In this document: positions 12,142-24,589 of the stretch, piece after piece | Position numbering within the stretch: the stretch's first letter is position 1 | Layout: each line of letters starts with the position of its first letter | Source of the DNA: Cristatella mucedo | Lineage: Eukaryota; Bryozoa; Phylactolaemata; Cristatellidae | Length of the DNA stretch: 64,000 nucleotides | NCBI GenBank assembly: GCA_009760855.2 | Contig: WPIO01000002.1 | Span: forward strand, 10,180,501-10,244,500 | Reading direction: 5' to 3' | The notes under the pieces: generated by a model | Database searches by the model: none | Told to the model about the DNA's origin: nothing | The model's input: only the letters and a program-made list of their open reading frames with translations | Made by a program: the position numbers and the translations under genes

Positions 12142-12819
12142 GCCATATAGCACGGAGAGAACCGCAGCTCAAGAAGGACTCTTGCCGGACCCAGCTGAAA
12201 GTTCACAAAGTTCTCTCATGAAGGCGAAACCTCCGGTAGCCATTTACGTGCGATCAAAAAAGACTTCCGGACAGCACCCGTCGACGTTCGCGTAGCTCGA
12301 GCTCATGTCGACGCTCAAAAAAAACTTTGAGATGGGATCGTGAGGCGAGCCGTAATTTTCTTAAAGGCCGTCGTTTATTTTTGTTCTAAACCAAAGATCG
12401 CTTTTAGACACGTCTACTCAGGCTGACTAGTAGAATCACATGAAAACGCGCGGCGGTGGCCTAACAAATGTCGATAGCAATTTCCTGCTGGAGGAAGTCA
12501 AAAGATGCTTTAGGGTAGCGTGCCGAAGTGGCGTACCTTTGTAGGGGCTCGCGCTCGCGGCGGCGGCGCGACGGAGAGAATGGTGAATGGCGATGCCCTC
12601 AAAAACGCCAGGTAGCAGCGACGACGGCAGCTGTTTTGTACGCACGCGACGCCGGCGAAACGCGCGGGCGAGCGTACCTACTCATGCAGTAGCGGTCGTG
12701 TACGCTGCTCCGGAGCACAAGGCGTGATGAGACGGAGAAAGGAGTGCATAGTGCGCGGACAGGCCGACGCACTAACAGCAAGTGACATTTCGCGACAAGA
12801 ATACTACCACGCGCCAGCA

Positions 12820-13340
12820 TGGAGCTGCTGGTGGCGGAACCCGTGACACGCCCACACCTTCAGCTTCTCCCAAAAACGGTAACGCAACTTACAGAAGGGT
12901 CAACGAGCCCTTCGTGGAGGCGCATGTCCGGCGCGCTGCTAGCGTCGATGCTGTTTTTCCAGATAGAGGCTCCCAAGTTCTGTAGATTCTGGAGGCTAAA
13001 TATCCTGTCGTCGACGTGCAGGTTAAAGTCTCCTGTGAGAAGAAGCTACCAATATTTTGAGAGAGAAGCGACCGTATCTCTGCGGAGGCTAAAGCGGTCT
13101 GCCGTGCTGCAGGTTCCACACTTTCAGCTCTCAACACGAGGGGGCCTGTCTCTGCACGGGAAGCAGAAGAGAGTCACTTCGAGGCGTTCCAAGCGTCGCT
13201 CCTGGCGCCGAGTCTGTCGCTTCGGGAAGGGACAGACGGTTTCTTTAGATCCTCCCTTGACCAGGCTTTCAAGGCATTTACTTATCAAACTATTTCTGCA
13301 GGCTGCTAAACAGGGCGCGATTTGAAAAAGCCTACGGATG
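12820..13340 (-). mobile_element. LINE apurinic-type endonuclease domain fragment, minus strand
   Basis: The minus strand at about 13050-12980 reads LLTGDFNLHVDDRIFSLQNL, which carries the G-D-F-N-x-H motif of LINE endonucleases (exonuclease-endonuclease-phosphatase fold). Neighbouring frames are broken. This explains the apparent 168-codon plus-strand frame at 12819-13325. Confidence 0.6.
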
Positions 13341-14079
13341 TTGGCAGTCACCCATCTCGCGATAGCGGTTGGCCCCCAGATACTTCAACGGAGCCAAATT
13401 AAAGATATCTCTACGAAACATTGAACAAGCTCTTCGCCATGTCTTACAAACCTGGGGCCAATACTGAGGGCAGAAGATTTCATGAAAAGACGGTGAGCAC
13501 TGCCAGTCAAAAATACTATATATATTGTCTCGCAACTACCACGGCGGAAATAAGTAAAATAAGAAAGCTTTATCCGTGGCACTTTACCTTTCAGTTTTTC
13601 AAGAAAAATGGGCGCGTGCGAAAAGAAATACCTCTAGCCTCGGCTTGCTAAACTGTAGGCACATGAGAGTGGCTTGGGTGACCTCATTCTGTAGTTACAT
13701 CTGCAGACCCCAATCAAGGTCAAGGCTGAGCCCCCTTGAAAGCACTCGAGGCTGTGAGTCAAAAGCTGGACTGATGCAGTAATGCGATTCACTAGTCGAA
13801 GTCCATACAAACACCCTGATCAGCCAACATGCAGTGCTTTGTTTAGTACAGGTCGCGACATCCGCCGCTACGCCTAAGTCAGCGTCTAACGCGTCTTCTG
13901 TCACAAGCTGCCATCGAATTCATGATTTTGGCTAAGCAATTCGTGCCGTATGAAACTCGTAGACGATATTCGAACGATCCCGCCGATAAGGAAACTCCAT
14001 TGACGGAAGTGGTCACCAGCAGCGCAAAACACGATCTTCATGCACAGGAACCACGAGTAAGATCGGCGGAGCAGAGAAC

Positions 14080-14720
14080 CCAAGTGCCGCTGCACCGCTG
14101 CGCGCGACTCGAGCGAGCCTCCGCTCGCCACAACTGCGGGAAATTCGTAACCGATGCTCCTCCGTCACTGAGCGCCGCGCAGCGCAGCCGCCGCCGCCTA
14201 GCGCGGGCAGCGCCACTTACTCTAGCGCCGCCTCGGCGCCGCCGCCGCAGAAGCGTGAGCAGAAGGCGCGAGTCGCTGGCGTCTCGAGGCGCGACCGGCG
14301 CGACTCGCGCGAACTGCGCCTCCTCGGCGCGCCCAGCAGCTGATAGCCGTTGGCGGCGGCGGCGGCGGCGGCGGCGATCTAGCACGCGAGCGCGAACCTC
14401 GACGCTCGGCACATGACGAGCTCGCGGCGCTAACGTGATAAGGGCGCAGCCGATTTCGTATCGACAGTGAGATGCGTATGAACCGCGCCTGCCGCACAGC
14501 GAAACCAACTTCGAAGCCCCGAGCCGCGACTGGCCGGCCATCTCGATATTACGCGAGTCGGGCTTTTCTGTGCCGCCGCGAGAATCCTACGAATCCGTCT
14601 GCGAATCTGGAAAAAAGGGTCAAGCGCGTCAAGAAGTCATCCTCGCCGTGCCACGCCAGCGGTGCGGCAGGGGCAGCTAAAGGCTTCCTACCTAGGACCG
14701 TGGCGTCGGTCGAATGAATT
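14080..14720. other. GC-rich, CpG-dense patch
   Basis: It includes a CGG run at about 14352-14376. Open frames on both strands are Arg-, Pro- and Ala-rich and look like composition effects. It could be a promoter or first-exon region of an unrecognised gene. Confidence 0.3.
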
Positions 14721-15512
14721 TTGGTGAGCGCGAATGAAAAGAGGGAAGATGCGAGGTGTAGCGAGAGGCTTTAAGGCAATGAAAAGCTGACTAGAAAGCC
14801 GACGGGTACCGAGCCGAGAGAGCCACGTGATCAAAAGAAGTGGTACAAAAGGAGTTGCGTTACGGCGACGCGGTCTGGGGTGGAGGGCCGTGGGTGCGCT
14901 AGCTCCTCTGCTGGGCTCTCGACTCTTTCCTTGTGTCTCTCTTGGAGCTCAGTGCAAACTTGCCTCTTCCGGAGCGCTTAATTAAGTGTCGAACGCATAG
15001 GACGTATGAGCTACGAGCTCATAACCACCGGACGATAGCCGGAGGCGGAACGTTCGAGAAATTGTCGCGGACGGCAATTGCAAGTGGATTCGCCGAAAAA
15101 TGTGACTTCCCTAGACTGCGTGGGTGGGCATGTCAGCATTAGGAAGATCGTGGGAAGTTGATCCCACCTCTGCAATAACGAGCGCTCACTGCCTGTGGAC
15201 TCGCTTCGCTGAGTCATAGCTGACAGCGCTGCGCCATCTTGCCGCGTGTCGGAAGGACGGACCTTCGTGCTCTAATTAGTAGAGATTAAAGCTGGTGTCG
15301 CATCTCGCTACTGACGCTCGTCGATGCACATTGCAGGTTCATCTACGTGCAAGTAGGGACGAATAGTCTGACTGAGGTGACGGCGGTGCACATAGACAGT
15401 CTAAACTGGCTCAAGCTTTGGAAGAAGGCACCTTGCAAGTGCAAGGACCACTCTCTCTACCTCATGCCACGACTCTCGCTCGTTCCGCGATCGTTGCAGA
15501 TGGTGCCTTCCC

Positions 15513-15699
<187 letters not shown>

Positions 15700-15760
<61 letters not shown>
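15700..15760 (+). repeat. (AT)n followed by (GA)n
   Basis: AT run to about 15724, then GA run to about 15760, directly after the right arm of the inverted repeat. Confidence 0.95.
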
Positions 15761-15762
<2 letters not shown>

Positions 15763-16224
15763 GAGACACGTCGGGCTAGATGGACCTGCCGGAGGGTCGC
15801 CGTGGAGTGGTGACATTTTTTGGGAGTGGCTACCCTAAACCAAGCCTCAGGCGAATTGTTGAAGCCAGCTTGGGACCTAAATTTGGCTCCTCAGCTGGGC
15901 CTTGATATAGGACTGTTTACAAATCAGTCGTGCTCGACAATCGGTTAAACATGCTTTCGGCGTTCTTTCTTCTTGGCGCGAAGCGGCACCGAGGGAACGA
16001 CATTCTTTCATAACGGATCCAACAGGATACGTACTGCTCGGTTGAACTGGCGTCACTTCATCCTGATTAGCTTTCTCTGGCCAGCTATTTGCGATAGAAA
16101 GTTCTCAAGGTATATATTTTTTCAGTTCTAATTCTGAAAACATGAAGCAGGGCAGATGTAGTGTGCTGATCTCATGAAGGCATCCGTGAGCGTGCTGGCA
16201 GTGGTTAGCTAGTAATAACTCGCT

Positions 16225-16588
16225 GTGACTTAAATTCGGCTAAAACAGTTGTGCACCGTCTGTAATCGCCTGATTGCACATGCCGGTAGGCCAGAAAGTA
16301 GTGAGTTACAGAAGTCAAGATGGGATGTCACAAATGCATGGACTAACTTAGACGGGGCATCCTTATCTAAGCAAGCCCGAATTTCAACAAGTTTATGTAC
16401 CTGAAAGTAGGCAGACGTGACTGTGGAGCTGATGTGGTCGTCTAACGAGAGGTCACTTTGGAACATGACACCTAGATTTCGAGCTGATTCAACGGGAGAT
16501 ATGCTGGCAGAGCCAATTTTGAGTGTCAGCCTTTCCAATTTCTGAATTACACTGGGTTTGCCCATAACTAGTAAGTTAGTTTTATCAT
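16225..16588 (-). mobile_element. LINE family B, minus-strand fragment
   Basis: The minus strand reads MGKPSVIQKLERLTLKIGSA through SPVESARNLGVMFQSDLSLD to HLDFCNSLLSGLPACAIRRL. It is the RT C-terminal half with an open frame of about 111 codons. Confidence 0.85.
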
Positions 16589-17405
16589 GAAGTATAGTTG
16601 TGATGTTCCAAAGTTACATTTCGTTAGAAAACTAAATCAGCTCTACAGTCAAGTCCGCCTGCTTTCAGCTACATACATTACTAAAATTTGGGCTTGCATA
16701 AGCAAGGATACCACATCTAAATTAGTTCATGCATTGATGACATCTCGTCTCGACTTCTGTACCTCACTGCTTGCCGGTCTACTGGCTTGTGCAATCAGGC
16801 GCCTAAAGCTGGTGCAAAACTCAGCAGCTAGGCTCATCTGTCGTAGGGATCTCAGTTGCCACATCACACCACATACTTCTCGCCGACTTGCACTTTTTCC
16901 CAATCAAGCAACTTGTCGACTTCAAGGTTTTGTCACTCACTTTTAGGTCCCTTCATTATTTGGCTCCGGCCTACCTATTAGATCTACTCCTTCACTAGCG
17001 TGGGCATCGTATCACTTTCTTTTCGGAATTTAATCGTCTATCTATACCTCATAAAAACCTCAAAACCTTTGAGACCGTGCCTCTGGCGTCACGATATCCC
17101 CTGACTTGACCACATTTTAAAAGAAACTTTAAAAAGCATCTATTTATTAAAGCATTTAGTGGGTCTATTTAATTCGTCCTGTGCTTATGCTTACGCACGC
17201 TGACACTGTACATGCTGCCACTTACTGTATTTGCATGCTGACCCTGTGCCTGTCACCCCTAACCATGCTATTCTTGTTGTTTATTGACCCGCTACAACTA
17301 AGCATTCGATCGTGCTTCATTTGCAGAAAATGTCAATTGCCTAGAAAGAGATTGAGCTCTCTGAGGGCGGTATATTACATGTATTATTATTATTATGTTT
17401 TGTTC
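16589..17405 (+). mobile_element. LINE family B, plus-strand fragment to the 3' tail
   Basis: The plus strand reads SKLVHALMTSRLDFCTSLLA and LACAIRRLKLVQNSAARLIC. It then has frameshifts, and ends in the family 3' tail (AGAAAGAGATTGAGCTCTC) and an ATT run. It abuts the minus-strand fragment head to head. Confidence 0.85.
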
Positions 17406-17489
17406 ATCTAAATGACGCCTAATCGCACGATACCAACTAGATTCCCCCCCCCCAGCAGCACGAAGGCTTTTAGCATGAACCTGCCGAAA

Positions 17490-17645
17490 CGGTTTGGCCT
17501 AGTAGTTAAGATGATTGCCCTGACCAAGGTCAAGATGAATGAATGTATTTGGTGGCTGAGGTCGTGGGCTCGAGCCCTGTTGCATATGTGAAGAGCCTGA
17601 ATAGAGATTAAGTTCTCTTAGGGCGTTATACAAGTAAGTTATATT
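17490..17645 (+). mobile_element. SINE family 1 (tRNA-derived) with short internal insertion
   Basis: Body GTTTGGCCTAGTAGTTAAG, CTGAGGTCGTGGGCTCGAGC, then the shared tail AGAGATTAAGTTCTCTTAGG. A run of about 35 bases rich in AATG splits the body. Confidence 0.75.
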
Positions 17646-17869
17646 TTTATTATAATAAATGGCACCCGCAGGAGTTCTATTCAAGAATATTCGTCGCATT
17701 TCATTTTGAGTGCGATGTATCGATATGAGACCCATAAAACCAACGGAACTTTCAGAGGCAGTCCACCTTGGCACTTAATCCAAAGCACAGCGCATCCTAG
17801 ACTACACAGGCATCGTTGATAGTGATTGACAATGGGTTTGGAAGCTTAATATCCTACGCTCATCTGGGC

Positions 17870-18010
17870 CATATAATAATAATAGTAATAACATATTTTT
17901 TAGCGCCCACAGAAAACTGAATTTCTGTCTAGTCACTCTACACACGCTCTATAGAAAGCTTTTTATTACGTCATGTGTGTCAAAGCAAGTGCATGGAGCT
18001 ACTGCATTTC
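17870..18010 (-). mobile_element. LINE 3' tail remnant, minus strand
   Basis: A TAA-rich run, then a diverged antisense tail (AGCGCCCACAGAAAACTGAA) and GCTCTATAGAAAGC, like the copy at 43.7 kb. Confidence 0.55.
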
Positions 18011-18734
18011 TCTATGGCTACGCTTTCTCCGCCGCCGGTATTACCGGTCAAATGAAACGTATCTGCAATCTCCTTTTATGCTCGTCACCTTATGTTTGGA
18101 TTCTTTTATGCCGAGCTCATCGTGTTCCATGTAACAGGGACTCACAAATGTAGAAAGTAAGACTCGCCGTGTAAACCCGGCTTTAAGGAGGAATGTAAAG
18201 AAAATACTTAAAAAACCTTCCGACAATCTAATGTGTGTTTAGGGTACCTTTCGAAAGACAAATTTGTTAGAACTGGGATCGGAAGTTCTGATTACTTCCG
18301 CATGAAAGAAAAAATGGTTATGCAAACCATGTCTAACCCGGATATAAACCGGAAGCAACAAATCTACAAATAAAAAATTTACCAATCTCTGCATCATATA
18401 CGACTTGTACCCAAACTTTTCGATTCTTGGTAGATTGCAGTGCATGCTTGAAGCTTGTTGAGGTGCATTCTTGTGACTTTAATGCAGCTTCATTTCTAGG
18501 GTCTGTTGGTGCCTTGTAAATTCCGTAACTCGGCTAATACTTAATGTATCTGTGTGAAATTCAAAATACGAGTTCAGCTTTGCTTGTTTCAAGTTAGGCT
18601 TTATCAAGTGCAATGCTATTATTTTTATTATTAGGCAAGGAATTTATGATTTCGGCTGGATAAATTTTGCTCTATATGTCCACGATTACGAAATTAAAGC
18701 TCCAGGACGTTTCATGACATATACTGGTTGATTC

Positions 18735-18830
18735 AACAGCCTTGCTTATATAGCGACAGAAGACCAGCACCAGCTATAACTGCTGCTTGCAGTGGGCAAT
18801 AAAGAATAGATTGCTGCAAAAATTGAACTC
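18735..18830 (-). mobile_element. SINE family 2 remnant, minus strand
   Basis: It carries the antisense of the family 2 3' half: AACAGCC, AGCGACAGAAG, CTGCTTGCAGTGGGCAATAA. The body is lost. Confidence 0.5.
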
Positions 18831-20159
18831 GTGATCTGAATAATTAAGTGTGAGCTTGATCATATATAGTTCTACTGTCTATAAGTACGTGCATACACTT
18901 ACATATTCCCGCTTCAGGGGAATTCTATTTTTTAGAGTAAGATCCTGAGAGCTTTAATGATGGCATAGTAGGTGTCATTGGACTAAACCACTGTGTCATA
19001 TGCGAAAATCGTAGAGTACCCATTTAGAAAAAAGTTACGTATTATCACACATGGACAGCACTGGATCGCACATGCAGATAGGCAGCTGCTGCAAAGTTGC
19101 TAAGCCACGCTGCTGTCAGTAAAGAAGGTCACGCCGTCACATACCCACAAACTACTGGTACTTGCTAAGCCAAATTGGGGTCTTTTGAAGTAAGCACAGA
19201 TCTATTAGCTAGAATGGGATTTTGGTCAGATTGCAGTAGAATGGAGTACAGCACCAGTTGCCTATTCGGTAAACTAGTACTAGGGATTCTCAGACTACAC
19301 TTTAGCACTGAAGAAAATTGGATTAAGCCTTGTGCGACTCACTTGGTGTGACTCACACCTACAGTTATGACAAATACGCACCTTTTACATATTCGGCAGT
19401 TTCAGTTTGCGAACCTATTCCGATTTGCAGTTCGGCTTTTGTGCAAGAGCTTTGAGCGTGCGACGGACTCATCAATAGATCAGAGGTGCACGTGGTTTTC
19501 GGGGTTGGATCACTGCCGGTAATACTCCGATTGTTCGATGTGGCGTGCAAGCGGGCTCGGCCCCACCCTTCAATCGCTGTATAGCAGGCATGCAGCCCGT
19601 GGCCGCTGACTGGCGCGGCATGCCAGCAGGCCATTTTCCTAGCCGGGCCCCTTCCAAGAAGTTAAAACCTTCCTTCCTTCCTGCTCGAGCGCAGAGCCGT
19701 CAGGCTACGGCTCATCGAGGCGACGGATGAATGAGTCAGGGCAGGTGCACGGTACAGCGATTTAGCACTTACTGATTCCGTTATTTTATATTCTATTTAG
19801 CTGCTATTGTTCCATAGGCCCGCGAGGCATCCTATTTGGCTACCCGTCGCCGAAGACCTGTAGTGGCGAGCTGCGGTTTCGCGAATTTGCGGGCACTACC
19901 ATTTAAAAGACACTTCGCTGGCTTTCAGCTGCAGATTCTGACCAGTGCTCGCGGCAAAACTGCACCGTCCAGGGCCCTAGTATTGAGCGCAGCAACGCCC
20001 AAGTTGTCTAGCGGCCGCAGGGATGACCGAAGAAATGCTTAGTAAAAACAAGCAGGGCAGAGTATTTCATTTGGATGTTTCTTGCCTATAGCTCGAGCAG
20101 ACAAGGTGCTAATGGTTTGCACGCAGGTGGAGGCTGCGAGTGGCCTGCACAGAGCAACG
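18831..20159. other. Unassigned region
   Basis: No supported gene or repeat. Confidence 0.3.
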
Positions 20160-20213
20160 GCTACGATTGCCCTGTAAGGCACAGGGCTACGATTGCCCTG
20201 TGAGGCACAGGGC
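20160..20213 (+). repeat. 26-bp minisatellite, left of the MULE remnant (2 copies)
   Basis: Two copies of a unit built on GATTGCCCTGT and AGGCACAGGGCTAC. GCCCTGT and ACAGGGC within each unit can pair. Confidence 0.8.
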
Positions 20214-20866
20214 TGTCATCAACAAAGCTGTGTAAGTAGTTTCCGTCTCATTTGGCAGCAAGGTGAAGACGCGTGGAATGCTGATGCCATCCCGCGTTCC
20301 ATGAATAGTGTACAGTTGTGTATATTCAGCTGGACTCACTTTAAAAGTTCCGTCGGCTAACCACACTCTGCATTCACTAAGGAATTGAAGATCTTTCGCC
20401 GCTGCGAACAATTTAAAGTCAATATCATGCCGCAGGAAAGATCGACCATTCGTCGTAAACTGAAGTTCAGCTGGAAGATTATTGTTGATCTGAGGTGGAA
20501 GCTGACGATATCTTCTGATGTTGCGTTTGATCGTTTTGGTTTTTAGTACAGTTGCTTGTGCTGCTGGACTCAAATTTTCCATTGCTGCCTGGACAATCAC
20601 TCTTGCTGGTTCTCTGTTTGTTCTGCACGTCGTTTAACGGTTGAGCGGACTCGAGTTGTTTCAAGCTGACCAGTAGATGCTGCGTGCGAATGTTGAGATG
20701 GCGGTTTCACTATCACTCCATTCGTTGTATGATAGCAACCTTTGCAGGAACGATCGCAGCATCTCCATATCTCTTTCTGTTCAGTTTTTCTTTCCGTGTG
20801 ATAAAGATAACCTTCGTAAACCAGCATTCGTTTTCCTTTCTCTGATTCTACAAATTCTAAAGCCAT
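20187..20866 (-). pseudogene. Mutator-like (MULE) transposase remnant with FLYWCH zinc finger, frameshifted and truncated
   Basis: The minus strand from ATG 20866 encodes a FLYWCH-type finger: FVESEKGKRMLVYEGYLYH, W-R-C-C, C-x3-C and HSH, in the usual order W..C....C...H.H. The frame ends in a TGA at about 20597. A frame shifted by one base continues with ARVIVQAAMENLSPAAQA, a helical linker, and LADGTFKVSPAEYTQLYTIH followed by GTRDGISIPRVFTLLPNE, which is the start of the MULE transposase core with its first conserved Asp (ADGTF). The coding part stops in a 26-bp minisatellite before the rest of the catalytic domain. FLYWCH plus MULE is a known arrangement in animal Mutator-like elements. 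It is not functional as it stands. Confidence 0.8.
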
Positions 20867-21079
20867 TTCTATAAGTCTCTTTACTTATTTATGCATAGGA
20901 TAGTTAAAATTATTTAAATAGAAAACAAAAACAAAAACTAAAACTATCGAAACAACTAACTACAATCCACAATGTCTCACAGACTATGATGCTGGACTTG
21001 CAAGTTTAAAGTACCAAAGGTGTCTGTCCACTGACCTTTTCAGTCATGCTTATATAAACTGATCCCCCTAGCTACTACG

Positions 21080-21226
21080 TACTCACTTATTGTGTAATTA
21101 AATATCTTGGTTAGTTGAAAGCGTCTAAGTTTCAAAACTATGTACTTACTTATTGTGTAATTAAATGTCGTTGTTAATTGAAAGCGTCTAGGTTTCAAAA
21201 CTATGTACTCACTAATTGAAAGCGTG
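21080..21226 (+). repeat. 63-bp tandem repeat, two copies plus a partial third
   Basis: Copies at 21080-21142 and 21143-21205 and a shortened copy at 21206-21226 share TATTGTGTAATTAAAT, TTGAAAGCGTCTA and TTTCAAAACTATG. They lie inside the MULE remnant between its coding start and its terminal array. A smaller 24-bp duplication (AATGAATACATTGTAAATTT) follows at about 21250-21295. Confidence 0.8.
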
Positions 21227-21295
21227 TTTATACTGCGTTTAAAATATAAAAAATGAATACATTGTAAATTTAAAAAAATGAATACATTGTAAATT

Positions 21296-21442
21296 TTCTG
21301 CTCCGAATTGTCCGCTCCAAATTACCCCTTTTTGGTCCCGAATTGTCCGCTCCGAATTTTCCTGCGCCAAATTGACCGCGACGAATTGTCCTGGGCCGAA
21401 TTATCCGCGACGAACTGTCCGGCACCGAATTGTCCGGTTACC
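21296..21442 (+). repeat. TIR-like array of CCGAATTGTCC motifs
   Basis: At least eight degenerate units of the type (C/G)CCGAATTGTCCG and CGACGAATTGTCC follow each other. Such arrays are common in the ends of animal Mutator-like elements, and this one closes the right end of the remnant. Confidence 0.7.
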
Positions 21443-21443
21443 T

Positions 21444-21489
21444 AATTGCCCTGTGAGGCACAGGGCTACGATTGCCTTGTAAGGCACGA
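21444..21489 (+). repeat. 26-bp minisatellite, right of the MULE remnant
   Basis: Nearly two copies of the same unit as at 20160-20213, in the same orientation. This suggests the element landed inside, or expanded with, the array. Confidence 0.8.
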
Positions 21490-24400
21490 GTACCATAAAC
21501 GCCGCCACATGAGTCGGAATCCGAGTATAGTGAGACCGTATATTTCATCCGAGTGTCTCGTTGCTTTATAGTGATGTTCTTATCACTTTCTTATCGTGTC
21601 GTTTTCTGCCGTAGTCTTTACTTTTATTTTTTATCGCAGCTGCTATCCATGAGCCCAATTCCAGCATATCCTGATCATGAAGCTACTCATATATTATGTT
21701 AGTTCAATACGGGTGGAAATTGAACATATGCAAATGAAAATGCGTCCGACTTCCAATTTCTTTGAGTATACAGGGAAACATCTTACTTGTTGACATTCCA
21801 AATGATATCATATGCTGGTCTTTTTTACAGCGAATGCGTGGGCTTTTACAGCGCCTTTCAATAATACCACTAGAAACCTCGTTTTTGGAAGCAGGTAGTG
21901 ATAGCCTGTGTGGCACGGCTAGATTGTGATATTGCACTGACCTGTTCAGCTTTTACTGCATTTAATATCTTCAAGCTTGGGTTACAACCCGCCAGACAAT
22001 ACTGGTGACATTCTGTAATAATGAGCCCAATTATTGCATTGAATAGTTGTGGTCGTTTTGACCAATTATTTTTGTGTCATCAAGTGAAGATTCAAAGACC
22101 TTTGTAAACCATGGATCAGGCATGGATAAATGCAATTTTTCAAGACAAGTATGGTATTCAAATCCCTAGCAGTCATTGTATTACCAGTATGCTTTCCATG
22201 CGAGAAAAATATGGCGGGTGTTTGCAAGTGAACTGCTGCACTTAGATACTTACTGTCTACACTTGAGAGAAATCAAAACCGCTCTCTTCACTTTTTTTTA
22301 ATTTTCTGAACTTTTTAACTCTCTGAAAACAGTGCAGCCGTAGCCAAAATTAATTACCACCCTGATGGACATCAGTAGTGACAGTTCTATATTACGTTGG
22401 ATGGGTCGTAGTTATTTCTTGCTTACGAAGCTGTTGGAAAAGAAGCTCGTTTTTCTGCGAATACATTGAATGCTCATCTCATCCTTTCCTGGCCCACTTG
22501 AAATTCGCTCGAAGCCCTCTCGCTGCTGGCCGCGGCTGTCAAACATGCCATACACTGTTTCTAGAGTATCGACGAACTCCAATATAGGCAGCATACCTAA
22601 GCCATAACAGCACGTAGCTCTTCAAATTTACGTACTGCAGAATATCAGTTTTGCGGCGGTCCATTCTCATAAACTTCCACAGATATCGGGCGAACGGTAA
22701 GGTTAAGAAATGAAAGTGATATCGGGCGAACGGTAAGGTTAAGAATGAAAGTGCAGGAAAGCAGCTCAGATCAGCGTGCGCCGTCCTTAGCTTTTGGTCA
22801 CCGCTGTTTGAAGTGAGCGAGTCATTGAAAGCCACCAAAGACGAGGCCGAGGAGGCATCTATGAGCACTTACAATGGCTGAGATCATGAGGTACTAGTTG
22901 GGAGCCACTTGCCAGTGTATAGAAAGCTACTGGAATCTGGATACCGATTAGCGTCGGATCGCGAGGTGAGAGTTTGAATGGGTGGTTTTGTAGAGCAACA
23001 TCTGAATGAATACTGGGGATTAATGGCTTTGCCTGCTGGGTGTACATCGAGTGTCGCCTGGTCTGGGTCTACTGTCAGAGTCGATATCCTTGTACCAAAG
23101 TAGCAGTGCCACCGATTTGTTTAGCCTCTGACTGGTAACGTGCACAGACTCATGCACAGACAGCTAAGTGCACAAAACACACAAGCGGAAACAAAATGAG
23201 ACTTTAGTTCATCGTAGCGAAGGGAAAGCTTACCGTAACAGAGGCTGCAGCCTTTAGATGAGACTAGTGGAAGGTAATCGCATGCGGTGACCTTAGCTGG
23301 GCTGGAGGCGACCTCTGGACTTTCGATGCATTTAGTTCGCGAGACTGCCAGGTGACTCGATGCTGAGAACCTCGTTTTCCAAGAGACAAAAAGGTTTAGG
23401 GTTCTATCTTAACTACGAAAAATGTATATGCACGGTGCTAAGTCGCCTTTGGGATGAAACTCGGTAAATTTGGGCCAACATCACGCCAAACTGTATCGGG
23501 AAAAATCTTTTTTTCAGCACTGACTAGAGGTTTACTGATTTTGTTATCGGCAACGGGTACATAGATCTAGTGGTTCAGAAAGTCGCATTCGATATAACCT
23601 CCGTGCATTGTAAAGCTCGCTTAATTTGGGATGTCATTATCAATGTCTGTAAGCGGAGGACTAATGTTAGGTCGGTGTGGCTTGATCTTGCCAATGATTT
23701 GGCCAGACCCTCATAACGTTTATTGCCGTCCTGAAGAAGGTGAGGTTTCAAGCGTTCAAAATGAAGCACATGGAGATCGACATAATCTTACTAGTTCCAC
23801 CGAAAAGAAGAAGGTGGGGTTGCAGTGCATTTTCCTCGGTGTCATCGAAGACTACAAAGGTTGGATTAAATGATCTGTGGTCTGTTGGAGCCCGGGCTCG
23901 ATGCTGCGGGATGGTGGCAGGTGGTGACAGACCTTCCTAGTCCGTCTAGTAATTAAATGAGGATGTGGCCTCCATATATAATGTAATGTACCCCCGTCTT
24001 TAACTCCACAACGAGACAAAGACTATGTGGGCGTAACGCAGGAGAGTTGCCTATATCTCACTCAAAGCTTAAATGGCTTTAGGTACCCACGCGGTAGGTA
24101 GCCAACAGACTTCATCTTACACAACAAACAGAAAGTGAGAAGCATAGCTGAGTCAGGCGAGCAGTTGAGGTAGTGAGTAAATGGAAGTAGTGACTCGGGA
24201 CGGCTGGAAAGGATTTCCTCGGTCGGCAGGAGGAGAGTAGATTCCCATACAGCGAGGAAGTTTCAGCCGGTCGAGGCAGAATGCAGACGATCACTCGTCT
24301 GGCAGCGTCCCGCATCAAACAAATAAACGGTGGGCGTTTATCATAGCGTCACTCCACGCGAGACGCTGCTGGTACTTTTCTCGGTAGAAACTCACTAGTC

Positions 24401-24589
24401 TATGGGCCTATCAGATATCAGTCTACTGGGCGAACGGTCAATCAGGCTGCCGGCCCAGCTGAGGTGAGAAGTATTGCAGTTAATTGGACCGAATCTCCGC
24501 TTGTATTCTCGATTTGCAGCCTTCGCTGGGCGATCGGCACTAGCCTGTAGCTTCGCATGAGGTTGGCTGTATTCCTTTCCTATCTCTCT
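21490..24589. other. Unassigned AT-leaning region
   Basis: Apart from the 36-bp duplication at 22683-22753 nothing is recognisable. Confidence 0.3.
22683..22753 (+). repeat. 36-bp tandem duplication
   Basis: Two near-identical copies beginning ATATCGGGCGAACGGTAAGG, differing by one A. Confidence 0.95.

Larger units (their letters stand above)
20214..21443 (-). mobile_element. Mutator-like DNA transposon remnant (about 1.23 kb)
   Basis: The element contains the broken transposase, then AT-rich DNA with internal tandem repeats and a TIR-like array of CCGAATTGTCC units at 21296-21442. The same 26-bp minisatellite flanks both sides in the same orientation. The array marks the 5' end relative to the transposase. 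The other end is lost, so no inverted partner is present. Confidence 0.65.

Noticed and set aside
11692-12206. Ser/Leu/Cys-rich minus-strand frames
   Set aside because: All three come from the GA/GACA repeat.
12819-13325. 168-codon plus-strand frame with good ATG context
   Set aside because: It is antisense to a LINE endonuclease segment carrying GDFNLH on the other strand.
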